DNA from: JAVVTR01 sp036653535 | GTDB taxonomy: Bacteria; Bacteroidota; Bacteroidia; Bacteroidales; P3 | Direction of reading: 5' to 3' | NCBI GenBank assembly: GCA_036653535.1 | Contig: JAVVTR010000004.1 | Span: 62,001 to 126,000 of the forward strand | Length of the DNA stretch: 64,000 bases | Part shown: piece after piece, positions 18,169 through 26,537 of the stretch | Position numbering within the stretch: position 1 is the first letter of the stretch | Layout of the letters: the number at the start of each line of letters is the position of its first letter | Notes under the pieces: generated by a model | The model's database searches: none | What the model was told of the DNA's origin: nothing | The model's input: the letters and a program-made list of their open reading frames with translations, nothing else | Translations under genes and position numbers: made by a program

Positions 18169-18797
18169 TAGTATATAACACCAACGGTCAAGAAACCGGA
18201 AGAAAAATTAGTATTAATGATGATATCGTTAATATAAGTCCGAACGAACATGCTATTTACTTAGATGTTAAACAGTATTTGGCCAATCAACGTCAAGGGA
18301 CTCATAAAAGCAAAGAAAGATCCGAAATGTCGGGAAGTACTCGCAAACTTAGAAAACAAAAAGGTGGTGGTGGAGCCCGTATTGGCGATATCAATTCTCC
18401 TCTTTTAGTTGGTGGAGCTCGCGTTTTTGGACCTAAACCACGGGATTATCGTTTTAAGCTAAATAAAAAACAAAAAAGAATAGCTCGCCTTTCTGCTATG
18501 TCTTGCAAGTTAAAAGAAAACAATATAACCGTAGTAGAAGATTTCACTTTTGAAGCTCCAAAAACTAAGAGAATGATAGAAATTCTGAAAAATCTAAAAC
18601 TTTCTGAAAAAAAATCACTTATAGTGCTGGTAGATTCAAATAAATTTGTATCTTTGTCCTCCCGAAATTTGCCGCTAACGAAAGTTGTAAATGTTACAGA
18701 TTTAAACACTTATGATATTCTCAATGCGAAAAATTTGTTGTTTGTAGAAAGTTCAGCTAAAAAGTTGGATGAAATTTACAGCGAATTAATTAAGTAA
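18159..18797 (+). CDS. rplD: 50S ribosomal protein L4
   Basis: L4 (212 residues) lines the exit tunnel. KQKGGGGARIGDINSPLLVGGARVFGPKPRDY is represented by the conserved tunnel loop around residues 65-95. The ATG lies inside the end of rplC (10-nt overlap). In enterobacteria L4 represses its own operon; no such leader can be recognised here. Confidence 0.97.
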   Translation: MELIVYNTNGQETGRKISINDDIVNISPNEHAIYLDVKQYLANQRQGTHKSKERSEMSGSTRKLRKQKGGGGARIGDINSPLLVGGARVFGPKPRDYRFKLNKKQKRIARLSAMSCKLKENNITVVEDFTFEAPKTKRMIEILKNLKLSEKKSLIVLVDSNKFVSLSSRNLPLTKVVNVTDLNTYDILNAKNLLFVESSAKKLDEIYSELIK

Positions 18798-18816
18798 ACT
18801 GCTTAAAACGAGACAA

Positions 18817-19107
18817 ATGAATATAATAATTAAACCCATCGTCACAGAAAAGATGACGAAAGTCGGCGAGAAATTTAACCGTATCGGTTTTATCGTAGAC
18901 AAAGCAGCAAATAAAATTGAGATAAAAAAAGCCGTAGAAGAATTATATAGCGTTAAGGTTCTTAACGTAAATACCATGAACTTTGCAGGCAAAAACAAAT
19001 CTCGTTATACTAAAGGTGGTTTTGTAGAAGGCAAAACCAATGCTATCAAAAAAGCATTGGTAACTTTGGCCCAAGGCGATACTATTGATTTTTATAGTAA
19101 TATTTAG
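18817..19107 (+). CDS. rplW: 50S ribosomal protein L23
   Basis: L23 (96 residues) sits at the tunnel exit and docks trigger factor and SRP. IIKPIVTEKMTK at the N-terminus and a VNTMNFAGKNK-like loop identify it. It is 4 nt from the true rplB start. Confidence 0.96.
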   Translation: MNIIIKPIVTEKMTKVGEKFNRIGFIVDKAANKIEIKKAVEELYSVKVLNVNTMNFAGKNKSRYTKGGFVEGKTNAIKKALVTLAQGDTIDFYSNI

Positions 19108-19111
19108 AAAG

Positions 19112-19936
19112 ATGGCTTTAAAAAAATTAAAACCCACAACACCGGGTCAGCGTTTTAAAAATGCGAGCACGTTTGAAGAAATAACGACCTCCACTCCAGA
19201 AAAGAGCTTATTGGCTCCTTCTCACAAAAGTGGCGGACGTAACAACCAAGGTAAAATGACCATGAGATACCTTGGAGGTGGTCATAAAAGACAATATCGT
19301 GTTATCGATTTTTTGCGGGAGAAAGACAATATTCCCGCCACTGTTAAATCTATAGAATATGATCCTAATCGTACTGCACGTATAGCTTTATTAGTTTATG
19401 CGGATGGCGAAAAAAGATATATTTTAGCTCCTCAGGGCTTACAGGTTGGACAAAAGCTTTTATCTGGTAAAGATATAGCTCCAGACCTCGGTAATGCACT
19501 TTATCTGAGTGAGATTCCTTTTGGCACTCTAATTTACAATATAGAATTACGCCCTGGACAGGGAGCGAAAATGGTTCGTAGTGCTGGTGCTTATGCACAA
19601 CTTATGTCTCGTGAAGACAAATATGCCGTCATAAAGTTACCCTCCGGTGAAACCCGCAAAATTCTTCAAACTTGCAAAGCTACTATTGGAATTGCATCCA
19701 ATGTAGACCATAGTTTGGAATCTTCTGGGAAGGCCGGCCGTAGCCGTTGGTTAGGCCGCCGTCCCCGCAATCGCGGTGTAGTTATGAACCCTGTCGATCA
19801 CCCAATGGGTGGTGGTGAAGGTCGTGCTTCGGGCGGACAACCCCGTTCTAGGAATGGTATTCCATCGAAGGGTTACAAGACTCGTCGTCAGAAGAACCAA
19901 TCCAACCAATTCATCATTGAAAGAAGGAAGAAATAA
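19112..19936 (+). CDS. rplB: 50S ribosomal protein L2
   Basis: L2 (274 residues) is essential for subunit association and peptidyl transfer. The frame opens at 19085, but MALKKLKPTTPGQRF at 19112 is the family start and avoids overlap with rplW. KSGGRNNQGKMTMRYLGGGHKR and the C-terminal VMNPVDHPMGGGEGR segment, with the catalytic-centre histidine, are present. Confidence 0.98.
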   Translation: MALKKLKPTTPGQRFKNASTFEEITTSTPEKSLLAPSHKSGGRNNQGKMTMRYLGGGHKRQYRVIDFLREKDNIPATVKSIEYDPNRTARIALLVYADGEKRYILAPQGLQVGQKLLSGKDIAPDLGNALYLSEIPFGTLIYNIELRPGQGAKMVRSAGAYAQLMSREDKYAVIKLPSGETRKILQTCKATIGIASNVDHSLESSGKAGRSRWLGRRPRNRGVVMNPVDHPMGGGEGRASGGQPRSRNGIPSKGYKTRRQKNQSNQFIIERRKK

Positions 19937-19955
19937 CGTTTAAAAAATTAAGTTT

Positions 19956-20234
19956 ATGAGCCGTTCAATAAAAAAAGGTCCATACATACACTATAAACTG
20001 GAAAAGAAAGTTCTATCAGCCGCAAATAGTAAAAAGAAATCTACTATTAAGACTTGGTCAAGAGCCTCTATGATATCTCCAGATTTTGTAGGTCAGACAA
20101 TTGCTGTCCATAACGGAAACAAATTTATACCTGTTTACGTAACTGAAAACATGGTTGGACACAAGTTAGGTGAATTTGCACCTACGCGTGTCTTCCGCGG
20201 ACACGCCGGCAATAAGGACAAAGGTAAAAAGTAA
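19956..20234 (+). CDS. rpsS: 30S ribosomal protein S19
   Basis: S19 (92 residues) binds 16S rRNA with S13 at the head. MSRSIKKGPYIHYKLEKKV and VGHKLGEFAPTRVFRGHAG are diagnostic. It lies 19 nt after rplB. Confidence 0.98.
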   Translation: MSRSIKKGPYIHYKLEKKVLSAANSKKKSTIKTWSRASMISPDFVGQTIAVHNGNKFIPVYVTENMVGHKLGEFAPTRVFRGHAGNKDKGKK

Positions 20235-20255
20235 TCCTAAGAAAATAACAGAGAA

Positions 20256-20702
20256 ATGGGATCGAGAAAACGCATTCGAGCAGAAAAAATAAAAGAGCAG
20301 AAAAAAATGCTCTGTATGGCTAAGTTGAACAACAACCCTACTTCCCCTCGTAAAACCAGATACACGGCAGACCTTATCCGTGGTTTGGATGTAGATAAAG
20401 CCTTAGCTGTTTTACAATATGGAAAACGCGAAGCCGCACCAAAACTGCACAAACTTCTTCGTTCTGCCATTGCAAATTGGCAAAATAAAAATGAAGGAGC
20501 ACGCATGGAAGATGCAAAACTATACGTAAAAGAAATTTTTGTAGACGGGGGGGTACAATTGAAAAGATTACGCCCTGCTCCACAAGGAAGAGGTTATCGT
20601 ATCAGAAAACGCTCCAATCATGTCACTCTTATTTTGGGAAGTCGTACGGAAATGGTAGAGGCAGTAAAAGAAGTTGAACAATCAGAACCTGAAAAAAAAT
20701 AG
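20256..20702 (+). CDS. rplV: 50S ribosomal protein L22
   Basis: L22 (148 residues) contributes the beta-hairpin of the exit tunnel. It has the Bacteroidota-style N-terminus MGSRKRIRAEKIKEQ, then SPRKTRYTADLIRG and the hairpin RLRPAPQGRGYRIRKR. It carries a short acidic C-terminal tail. Confidence 0.97.
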   Translation: MGSRKRIRAEKIKEQKKMLCMAKLNNNPTSPRKTRYTADLIRGLDVDKALAVLQYGKREAAPKLHKLLRSAIANWQNKNEGARMEDAKLYVKEIFVDGGVQLKRLRPAPQGRGYRIRKRSNHVTLILGSRTEMVEAVKEVEQSEPEKK

Positions 20703-20705
20703 ATA

Positions 20706-21437
20706 ATGGGACAAAAAACAAATCCTATAGGTAATAGACTGGGAATCATTAGAGGTTGGGATTCCAATTGGTTTGGTGGTCGTAAATTTGAAGCCAAATT
20801 AGTAGAAGACGATAAAATTAGAAAATATCTTAATGCTCGTTTAGCTAAAGCTGGAATATCTAAGATTTTAATTGAACGTACTCTTAAATTAGTCACCATT
20901 ACTATTTTTACCGCTCGTCCGGGATTGATCATAGGCAAAGCAGGTCAAGAAGTAGATAAACTTAAGGAAGAGTTAAAAAAACTAACCAATAAAGAAATTC
21001 AAATTAATATATCCGAAGTAAAACGTCCCGAATTAGATGCTGTTATAGTTTCGGCTTCTATTGCTCGCCAATTGGAAGGACGTGTTTCTTACCGTAAGGC
21101 CATTAAAACGGCCGTAGCTTCTGCCATAAGAATGGGTGCCGAGGGTATTAAAGTTCAGATTTCTGGTCGTTTGGGAGGAGCCGAAATGGCTCGTACGGAA
21201 CACTTCAAAGAAGGTCGTACTCCTCTTCATACCTTAAGAGCTGATATTGATTATGCCTTAACAGAAGCACATACCACTTACGGACGTTTAGGTATCAAAG
21301 TTTGGATCTGCCGTGGAATTATCTACGGAAAAAGAGATTTAACCGCCAATTTCAGTACCCCTCCTGTATCTAAAGATATGCCCAATCGTGGAGGAGCAAA
21401 CCGGAATATGGGGAACAGAAGAAAGAAAAATAATTAG
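20706..21437 (+). CDS. rpsC: 30S ribosomal protein S3
   Basis: S3 (243 residues) forms the mRNA entry channel. MGQKTNPIGNRLGI, the KH-domain GXXG region GLIIGKAGQEV, and KVQISGRLGGAEMARTE are family marks. It starts 3 nt after rplV and has a basic, Asn-rich C-terminus. Confidence 0.98.
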   Translation: MGQKTNPIGNRLGIIRGWDSNWFGGRKFEAKLVEDDKIRKYLNARLAKAGISKILIERTLKLVTITIFTARPGLIIGKAGQEVDKLKEELKKLTNKEIQINISEVKRPELDAVIVSASIARQLEGRVSYRKAIKTAVASAIRMGAEGIKVQISGRLGGAEMARTEHFKEGRTPLHTLRADIDYALTEAHTTYGRLGIKVWICRGIIYGKRDLTANFSTPPVSKDMPNRGGANRNMGNRRKKNN

Positions 21438-21469
21438 CGAAAGCGTCAACATTTTAACACGATATAAAA

Positions 21470-21892
21470 ATGTTACAACCAAAGAAAACAAAGTTTAGGA
21501 AGCAGCAGAAGGGAAGAATGAAAGGCAATACCAAAAGAGGTGCCGAAATTGCATTCGGTTCTTTTGGAATCAAAGCCATGGAAACCGCCCCTATTACCGG
21601 TCGCCAAATAGAAGCTGCCCGTCAAGCTGTAACACGTTACATGAAGCGTGAAGGCCAAATTTGGATCCGAATTTTTCCGGACAAACCTATTACCAAGAAA
21701 CCTAATGAAGTACGTATGGGTAAAGGGAAAGGTGCTCCTGAATATTTTGTCGCTCGTGTATGCCCTGGACGGATTTTATTTGAAGCCGATGGAGTTTCAG
21801 AATCCGTAGCAAAGGAAGCCCTTCGTTTAGCGGCTCAAAAACTTCCTATTGCCGTTAAATTTGTAGTTAGAAGAGATTACATACCCGAATAA
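21470..21892 (+). CDS. rplP: 50S ribosomal protein L16
   Basis: L16 (140 residues) binds near the A-site. MLQPKKTKFRKQQKGR opens the protein; RMGKGKGAPEYFVARV is the conserved segment containing the arginine that is hydroxylated in some bacteria. Confidence 0.98.
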   Translation: MLQPKKTKFRKQQKGRMKGNTKRGAEIAFGSFGIKAMETAPITGRQIEAARQAVTRYMKREGQIWIRIFPDKPITKKPNEVRMGKGKGAPEYFVARVCPGRILFEADGVSESVAKEALRLAAQKLPIAVKFVVRRDYIPE

Positions 21893-21904
21893 TAAGGAAT
21901 AGCA

Positions 21905-22102
21905 ATGAAAACAGAATTCGTAATAAAAGAATTATCTACGCCCGAATTAAAAGATCGATTATCCGTAGAACAGGTAGAACTGAATAAATTAAAATTAAAT
22001 CATGCTATTTCACCTGTAGAAAATCCCAACCTAATTAAGGTTCACAAGAAAACTATTGCTCGCATTTTAACGGAATTGCGTCGTAGGGAATTAGCAGAAT
22101 AA
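21905..22102 (+). CDS. rpmC: 50S ribosomal protein L29
   Basis: This 65-residue helical-hairpin protein sits beside L23 at the tunnel exit. The ELSTPELKDRL start and IARILTELRRREL end are typical. Its position between rplP and rpsQ is conserved. Confidence 0.95.
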   Translation: MKTEFVIKELSTPELKDRLSVEQVELNKLKLNHAISPVENPNLIKVHKKTIARILTELRRRELAE

Positions 22103-22125
22103 CGCTCCATAAGAAAGATAGAAGC

Positions 22126-22380
22126 ATGGAAAGAAATTTAAGAAAAGAGAGAATAGGTGTTGTTGTCAGCAATAAGATGCAAAAGACCATCACCATTTTG
22201 GTTGAACGGAAAACCAAGCACCCTATTTACGGTAAATTCGTAAAAAAATCAACCAAGTTCAAGGCTCATGACGAAAAGAACGACTGCCACGAAGGCGATA
22301 CCGTTCGTATCATGGAAACCAGACCCTTGAGCAAGGATAAATGTTGGAGATTAGTTGAAATTATTGAAAGAGCAAAATAA
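22126..22380 (+). CDS. rpsQ: 30S ribosomal protein S17
   Basis: S17 (84 residues, OB fold) nucleates 30S body assembly. RKERIGVVVSNKMQKTITVxVE-like N-terminus and GDTVRIMETRPLSKDK are diagnostic. Confidence 0.97.
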   Translation: MERNLRKERIGVVVSNKMQKTITILVERKTKHPIYGKFVKKSTKFKAHDEKNDCHEGDTVRIMETRPLSKDKCWRLVEIIERAK

Positions 22381-22382
22381 TT

Positions 22383-22751
22383 ATGATACAGCAAGAAAGT
22401 AGACTTAGTGTTGCCGATAACAGTGGAGCCAAAACAGTACTCTGCATTCGCGTGCTAGGGGGCACCAAAAGAAGATACGCAAGCGTAGGTGATAAAATTA
22501 TCGTTGCTATAAAAGATGCCATTCCTTCTGGTAACGTAAAAAAAGGAACCGTATCCAAGGCTGTTATCGTTAGAACAACCAAAGAAGTTCGCAGAGCGGA
22601 TGGTTCTTATATTCGCTTCGATGACAATGCCGTTGTGTTGCTTACTCCTAACGACGAAATGCGTGGTACTCGTATTTTTGGACCCGTGGCGCGTGAGTTA
22701 AGAGAAAAACAATTTATGAAGATTGTTTCACTAGCACCAGAAGTGCTTTAA
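22383..22751 (+). CDS. rplN: 50S ribosomal protein L14
   Basis: L14 (122 residues) lies at the subunit interface and is the binding partner of RsfS, encoded at 8028 in this window. MIQQESRLSVADNSGAK and RGTRIFGPVARELR are conserved. It starts 2 nt after rpsQ. Confidence 0.98.
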   Translation: MIQQESRLSVADNSGAKTVLCIRVLGGTKRRYASVGDKIIVAIKDAIPSGNVKKGTVSKAVIVRTTKEVRRADGSYIRFDDNAVVLLTPNDEMRGTRIFGPVARELREKQFMKIVSLAPEVL

Positions 22752-22762
22752 AAATTATACGC

Positions 22763-23080
22763 ATGAAATTACACATCAAAAAAGGAGACACGGTAAAGGT
22801 GTTAGCTGGTGACGACAAAAATAAACAAGGCAAAGTACTTGTTATTGATAACGAAAGTCAACGTGCTACCGTAGAGGGGATAAATTTAGTATCTAAACAT
22901 ACTAAACCTAATTCAAAAAGCCCTCAAGGTGGCATCATCAAAAAAGAAGCCTCTATTCATGTTTCCAACCTTATGGTTACAGACTCTAAGGGAGTCGCAT
23001 CTCGTGTTGGAAGAAAAGCAGACGAGAAAACAAACAAATCAGTTCGTTATTCAAAAAAATCAGGGGAGGTAATTAAGTAA
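22763..23080 (+). CDS. rplX: 50S ribosomal protein L24
   Basis: L24 (105 residues, KOW motif) is an assembly initiator. KLHIKKGDTVKVLAGDDKNKQGKV contains the KOW domain. Its stop codon shares one base with the rplE start (TAATG). Confidence 0.97.
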   Translation: MKLHIKKGDTVKVLAGDDKNKQGKVLVIDNESQRATVEGINLVSKHTKPNSKSPQGGIIKKEASIHVSNLMVTDSKGVASRVGRKADEKTNKSVRYSKKSGEVIK

Positions 23081-23637
23081 TGAGTTATTCACCGAGACTT
23101 AAAGATAAATATAAGAAAGATATTGTACACACCCTTTCTACCGAGTTTCAGTACAAATCTGTTATGCAGGTTCCTCGTTTGATGAAAATTTGTGTGAACC
23201 AGGGTTTAGGTTCAGCCATCGCTGACAAAAAACTTATAGATGCAGGGATAGAAGAAATGACTACTATCACAGGCCAACGTGCGGTTCCTACAAAATCCAA
23301 AAAAGATATTTCCAATTTTAAAGTTCGTAAAGGAATGCCTATTGGTGTTCGTGTAACCTTAAGAGGAGACAAAATGTACGAATTTTTGGATCGGCTTATT
23401 ACCGTAGCTATTCCTCGTATTCGTGACTTTAGAGGAATTAGTGATAAAGGTTTAGACGGACGTGGAAATTTTTCTTTCGGTATTACCGAACAGATTATTT
23501 TCCCTGAAATTAACATAGATAAAGTCAATAAAATTAGCGGAATGGATATTACTTTCGTAACTAACGCCAAAACAGACAAAGAAGCACACGCTTTGTTGAG
23601 AGAGTTTGGTATTCCGTTTCAAAAACAAAATCAGTAG
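23080..23637 (+). CDS. rplE: 50S ribosomal protein L5
   Basis: L5 (185 residues) contacts 5S rRNA and P-site tRNA. Signature segments are QVPRLMKICVNQGLG and KGMPIGVRVTLRGDKMYEF, then RDFRGIS. It is translationally coupled to rplX by a 1-nt overlap. Confidence 0.98.
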   Translation: MSYSPRLKDKYKKDIVHTLSTEFQYKSVMQVPRLMKICVNQGLGSAIADKKLIDAGIEEMTTITGQRAVPTKSKKDISNFKVRKGMPIGVRVTLRGDKMYEFLDRLITVAIPRIRDFRGISDKGLDGRGNFSFGITEQIIFPEINIDKVNKISGMDITFVTNAKTDKEAHALLREFGIPFQKQNQ

Positions 23638-23646
23638 GGACAAGTT

Positions 23647-23916
23647 ATGGCAAAAGAATCAATAAAAGCCAGAGAGCTTAAAAGAGAGCGTATGGTTGCA
23701 AAGTATGCAAAAAAGCGTGCTGAATTAAAAGAGGCTGGAGACTATGAAGCCTTACAACGAATTCCCAAAAACGCCTCCCCTGTTCGCTTACATAATCGTT
23801 GCAAATTAAGTGGTCGTCCTAAGGGTTATATGCGTACATTCGGTATCTCCCGTATTAATTTTAGAGAAATGGCCTTAAATGGACTTATTCCCGGAGTAAA
23901 GAAAGCCAGTTGGTAA
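23647..23916 (+). CDS. rpsN: 30S ribosomal protein S14, zinc-free type
   Basis: This is the 89-residue long form of S14. The C-terminal RCKLSGRPKGYMRTFGISRINFRE matches, but the paired CxxC motifs of zinc-binding S14 are absent; only one cysteine is present. This form does not need zinc. Confidence 0.97.
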   Translation: MAKESIKARELKRERMVAKYAKKRAELKEAGDYEALQRIPKNASPVRLHNRCKLSGRPKGYMRTFGISRINFREMALNGLIPGVKKASW

Positions 23917-23951
23917 ACCACCGATAACACAAACAATAAAAGAGAAAGAAA

Positions 23952-24347
23952 ATGGTAACAGATCCTATTGCAGATTTTCTAACTAGAATTAGAAATGCCA
24001 ATATGGCCAAACACAGAATTGTGGAAGTTCCTTCTTCAAAAATGAAATTGGAAATCGCCCGAATTTTGTTTGAAAAAGGTTACATCGTAAACTACAAGTT
24101 AGAAGAAGGTGTTAAACCCACGCTTAAAATTGCTTTAAAATATCACCCTACTTCCAAATCACCCGCTATTCAACAAATTGAGCGAATTAGTAAACCAGGA
24201 TTGCGTAGATATGCCAACACAGATTCTCTACCGAGAGTTATGAATGGTTTGGGAATAGCCATCTTATCTACTTCCAAAGGTTTAATGACCGACAAGGAAG
24301 CTCGTAAGGAAAATATAGGTGGTGAAGTTATTTGTTATATTAGCTAA
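23952..24347 (+). CDS. rpsH: 30S ribosomal protein S8
   Basis: S8 (131 residues) binds 16S helix 21. TDPIADFLTRIRNANMAKH at the N-terminus and GLGIAILSTSKGLMTDKEAR at the C-terminus identify it. In E. coli it represses the spc operon; nothing here shows that directly. Confidence 0.98.
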   Translation: MVTDPIADFLTRIRNANMAKHRIVEVPSSKMKLEIARILFEKGYIVNYKLEEGVKPTLKIALKYHPTSKSPAIQQIERISKPGLRRYANTDSLPRVMNGLGIAILSTSKGLMTDKEARKENIGGEVICYIS

Positions 24348-24358
24348 ACAGAAAAACA

Positions 24359-24925
24359 ATGTCAAGAATTGGTAAAGCACCTATCAACCTCCCTCAGGGA
24401 GTTGCAGTAACCGTCAATCCAAAAAATCAAGTAACGGTAAAAGGACCTAAAGGCGAAATAAGCCGTATGGTAGATCCAGATATCACCATACACGTTGACA
24501 CGGAAAATCATAAGGTAACCGTACAACGTCCTACCGATCAAAAACGTCACCGCTCTTTACATGGTTTGTACAGAGCTCTTATCAACAACATGGTAATAGG
24601 CGTTTCTGAAGGATATAAAACCACCTTAGAAATTGTAGGGGTTGGTTATAGAGCTACTGTTAATGGACAAATTATAGACCTTGCCTTAGGATTCTCTCAT
24701 AACTTATTTTTGGAATTACCAAAAGAGGTTAAAGCGCAGGCAACTGCCGAAAAAGGTAAGAACCCTACTCTGATTTTAGAATCTTTTGATAAAGAATTAT
24801 TGGGTATGGTTTGTGCAAAAATACGCTCTTATCGCAAACCGGAACCATACAAAGGAAAAGGTATCAAGTTTGAAGGAGAAGTTTTGCGTAGAAAAGCTGG
24901 AAAATCGGCCAGCAGCAGCAAATAG
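24359..24925 (+). CDS. rplF: 50S ribosomal protein L6
   Basis: L6 (188 residues) lies near the factor-binding site. MSRIGKAPI, TLEIVGVGYRA and the C-terminal RKPEPYKGKGIKF are present. A short Ser/Lys tail ends the protein. Confidence 0.98.
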   Translation: MSRIGKAPINLPQGVAVTVNPKNQVTVKGPKGEISRMVDPDITIHVDTENHKVTVQRPTDQKRHRSLHGLYRALINNMVIGVSEGYKTTLEIVGVGYRATVNGQIIDLALGFSHNLFLELPKEVKAQATAEKGKNPTLILESFDKELLGMVCAKIRSYRKPEPYKGKGIKFEGEVLRRKAGKSASSSK

Positions 24926-24952
24926 TAGTGAATTAATAAATATATTAGCAAG

Positions 24953-25306
24953 ATGGCTATCACAAAAAAATATAGAAGAACGCGTATTAAAATGCGTATT
25001 CGCAAAAGAATCACGGGCAGTAAGGATATGCCGCGTTTGAGTGTATTTAGAAGTAACAAGGAAATCTACGCTCAGATTATCAATGATGCCGAAGGAAAAA
25101 CGTTAGTTACTGCTTCTTCCAAAGAAAAGGAATTTGCTGGAACCGGCAACAAAAGCGAAAAATCTAAAATAGTAGGTAAAACATTGGCTGAACGCGCTCA
25201 AAGTGCAGGTATAAGCCAAGTGATTTTTGACAGAAATGGTTATTTGTATCACGGACGTGTTAAATCTTTAGCTGATGCAGCTAGAGAAGCGGGTCTCAAA
25301 TTCTAA
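24953..25306 (+). CDS. rplR: 50S ribosomal protein L18
   Basis: L18 (117 residues) carries 5S rRNA into the large subunit. RRTRIKMRIRKRI, RLSVFRSNKEIYAQII and the C-terminal HGRVKSLADAAREAGLKF are diagnostic. Confidence 0.97.
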   Translation: MAITKKYRRTRIKMRIRKRITGSKDMPRLSVFRSNKEIYAQIINDAEGKTLVTASSKEKEFAGTGNKSEKSKIVGKTLAERAQSAGISQVIFDRNGYLYHGRVKSLADAAREAGLKF

Positions 25307-25314
25307 GATTAATT

Positions 25315-25833
25315 ATGACAGACGCAAACGTAAAAAGAGTAAAATCGAGTGAAATCGAATTTCAAGATAAATTGGTTAGTATTCAACGTGTAACCAAAGT
25401 AACTAAAGGTGGTAGAACTTTCAGTTTCTCTGCTATTGTAGTGGTAGGTAACGGAAGTGGTGTTGTAGGATATGGCTTAGGTAAAGCTAAAGAAGTTCAG
25501 GCTGCTATTCAAAAAGGCTTGGATGATGCAAAGAAAAACCTTATAAAAGTGCCTGTTTTGAAAGGAACCCTTCCTCACGAACAATATGGTAAATATAGTG
25601 GTGCATTAGTATTCTTAAAACCAGCCTCTCCTGGTACAGGAGTTATTGCAGGGGGTGCCATGCGTGCCGTATTAGAAAGCGTTGGAGTAACAGATGTTTT
25701 GGCGAAATCCAAAGGATCTTCTAATCCACACTCCGTAGTTAAGGCTACCATTGATGCCCTTTCTAAAATGAGGGATCCTTTTACGGTTGCCCAATTGAGA
25801 GGTGTTGAGTTGGATAAAGTATTCAACGGTTAA
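25315..25833 (+). CDS. rpsE: 30S ribosomal protein S5
   Basis: S5 (172 residues) acts in decoding fidelity. The double-stranded-RNA-binding half has RVTKVTKGGRTFSFSAIVVVG; the C-terminal half has GVIAGGAMRAVLESVGVTDVLAKSKGSSN. Spacing to rplR is 8 nt. Confidence 0.98.
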   Translation: MTDANVKRVKSSEIEFQDKLVSIQRVTKVTKGGRTFSFSAIVVVGNGSGVVGYGLGKAKEVQAAIQKGLDDAKKNLIKVPVLKGTLPHEQYGKYSGALVFLKPASPGTGVIAGGAMRAVLESVGVTDVLAKSKGSSNPHSVVKATIDALSKMRDPFTVAQLRGVELDKVFNG

Positions 25834-25864
25834 TTCGTCAACAGAGAGAAAAATAAAAAAACTC

Positions 25865-26044
25865 ATGAAAAAGGTTAAATTAACACAGATAAAAAGCGGT
25901 ATAGACAGGCCTTTACGTCAGAAAAGAACTCTTCAAGCTCTACGCCTTGGAAGAATCGGTAAAATTTCAGAGGTAACCCTTACCCCGCAAATAGAAGGAA
26001 TGATTAATAAAATTAATCATTTGATTAGAGTGGAAGAAGCTTAG
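25865..26044 (+). CDS. rpmD: 50S ribosomal protein L30
   Basis: L30 has 59 residues. The open frame begins at 25802 inside rpsE, but MKKVKLTQIKSGIDRP at 25865 is the family N-terminus. TLQALRLGRIGK is the conserved core. Confidence 0.95.
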   Translation: MKKVKLTQIKSGIDRPLRQKRTLQALRLGRIGKISEVTLTPQIEGMINKINHLIRVEEA

Positions 26045-26070
26045 TACTAACGAGAAAATAAAAAAACAAT

Positions 26071-26517
26071 ATGGATTTATCAGATTTAACTCCAGCGAAA
26101 GGCTCCGTAAGAACCAACAAACGTTTGGGCCGTGGTTATGGATCAGGCAATGGGAAAACCGCCGGTAGAGGACACAAAGGGGCTCAATCTCGTTCTGGAT
26201 ACAGCAGAAAAATAGGATTTGAAGGTGGGCAAATGCCATTATATAGACGTGTTCCAAAATCCGGTTTCAAAAATATAAATCGTGTGGAATACAATGCTAT
26301 AAACCTATCTACCTTAGAAGGTTTAGCCATAGAAAAAGGGCTGAAAGAAATTGACCTAAGCGTATTAATCGCCCATGGTTTAGCTTCCAAAAAGGACCTT
26401 ATTAAAATTTTAGGACGAGGCGAACTCACATCTACTTTGCAAGTAACAGCGCATGCTGTTTCGGCCAAAGCCAAAGAAGCCATCGAGTCTAAAGGCGGTT
26501 CTGTTACATTAGTATAA
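26071..26517 (+). CDS. rplO: 50S ribosomal protein L15
   Basis: L15 (148 residues) is a late-assembly protein with a long glycine-rich N-terminus: GRGYGSGNGKTAGRGHKG, then GFEGGQMPLYRRVPKSGF. It lies 20 nt before secY. Confidence 0.98.
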   Translation: MDLSDLTPAKGSVRTNKRLGRGYGSGNGKTAGRGHKGAQSRSGYSRKIGFEGGQMPLYRRVPKSGFKNINRVEYNAINLSTLEGLAIEKGLKEIDLSVLIAHGLASKKDLIKILGRGELTSTLQVTAHAVSAKAKEAIESKGGSVTLV

Positions 26518-26537
26518 GGTTTATAAATAAGTACCTA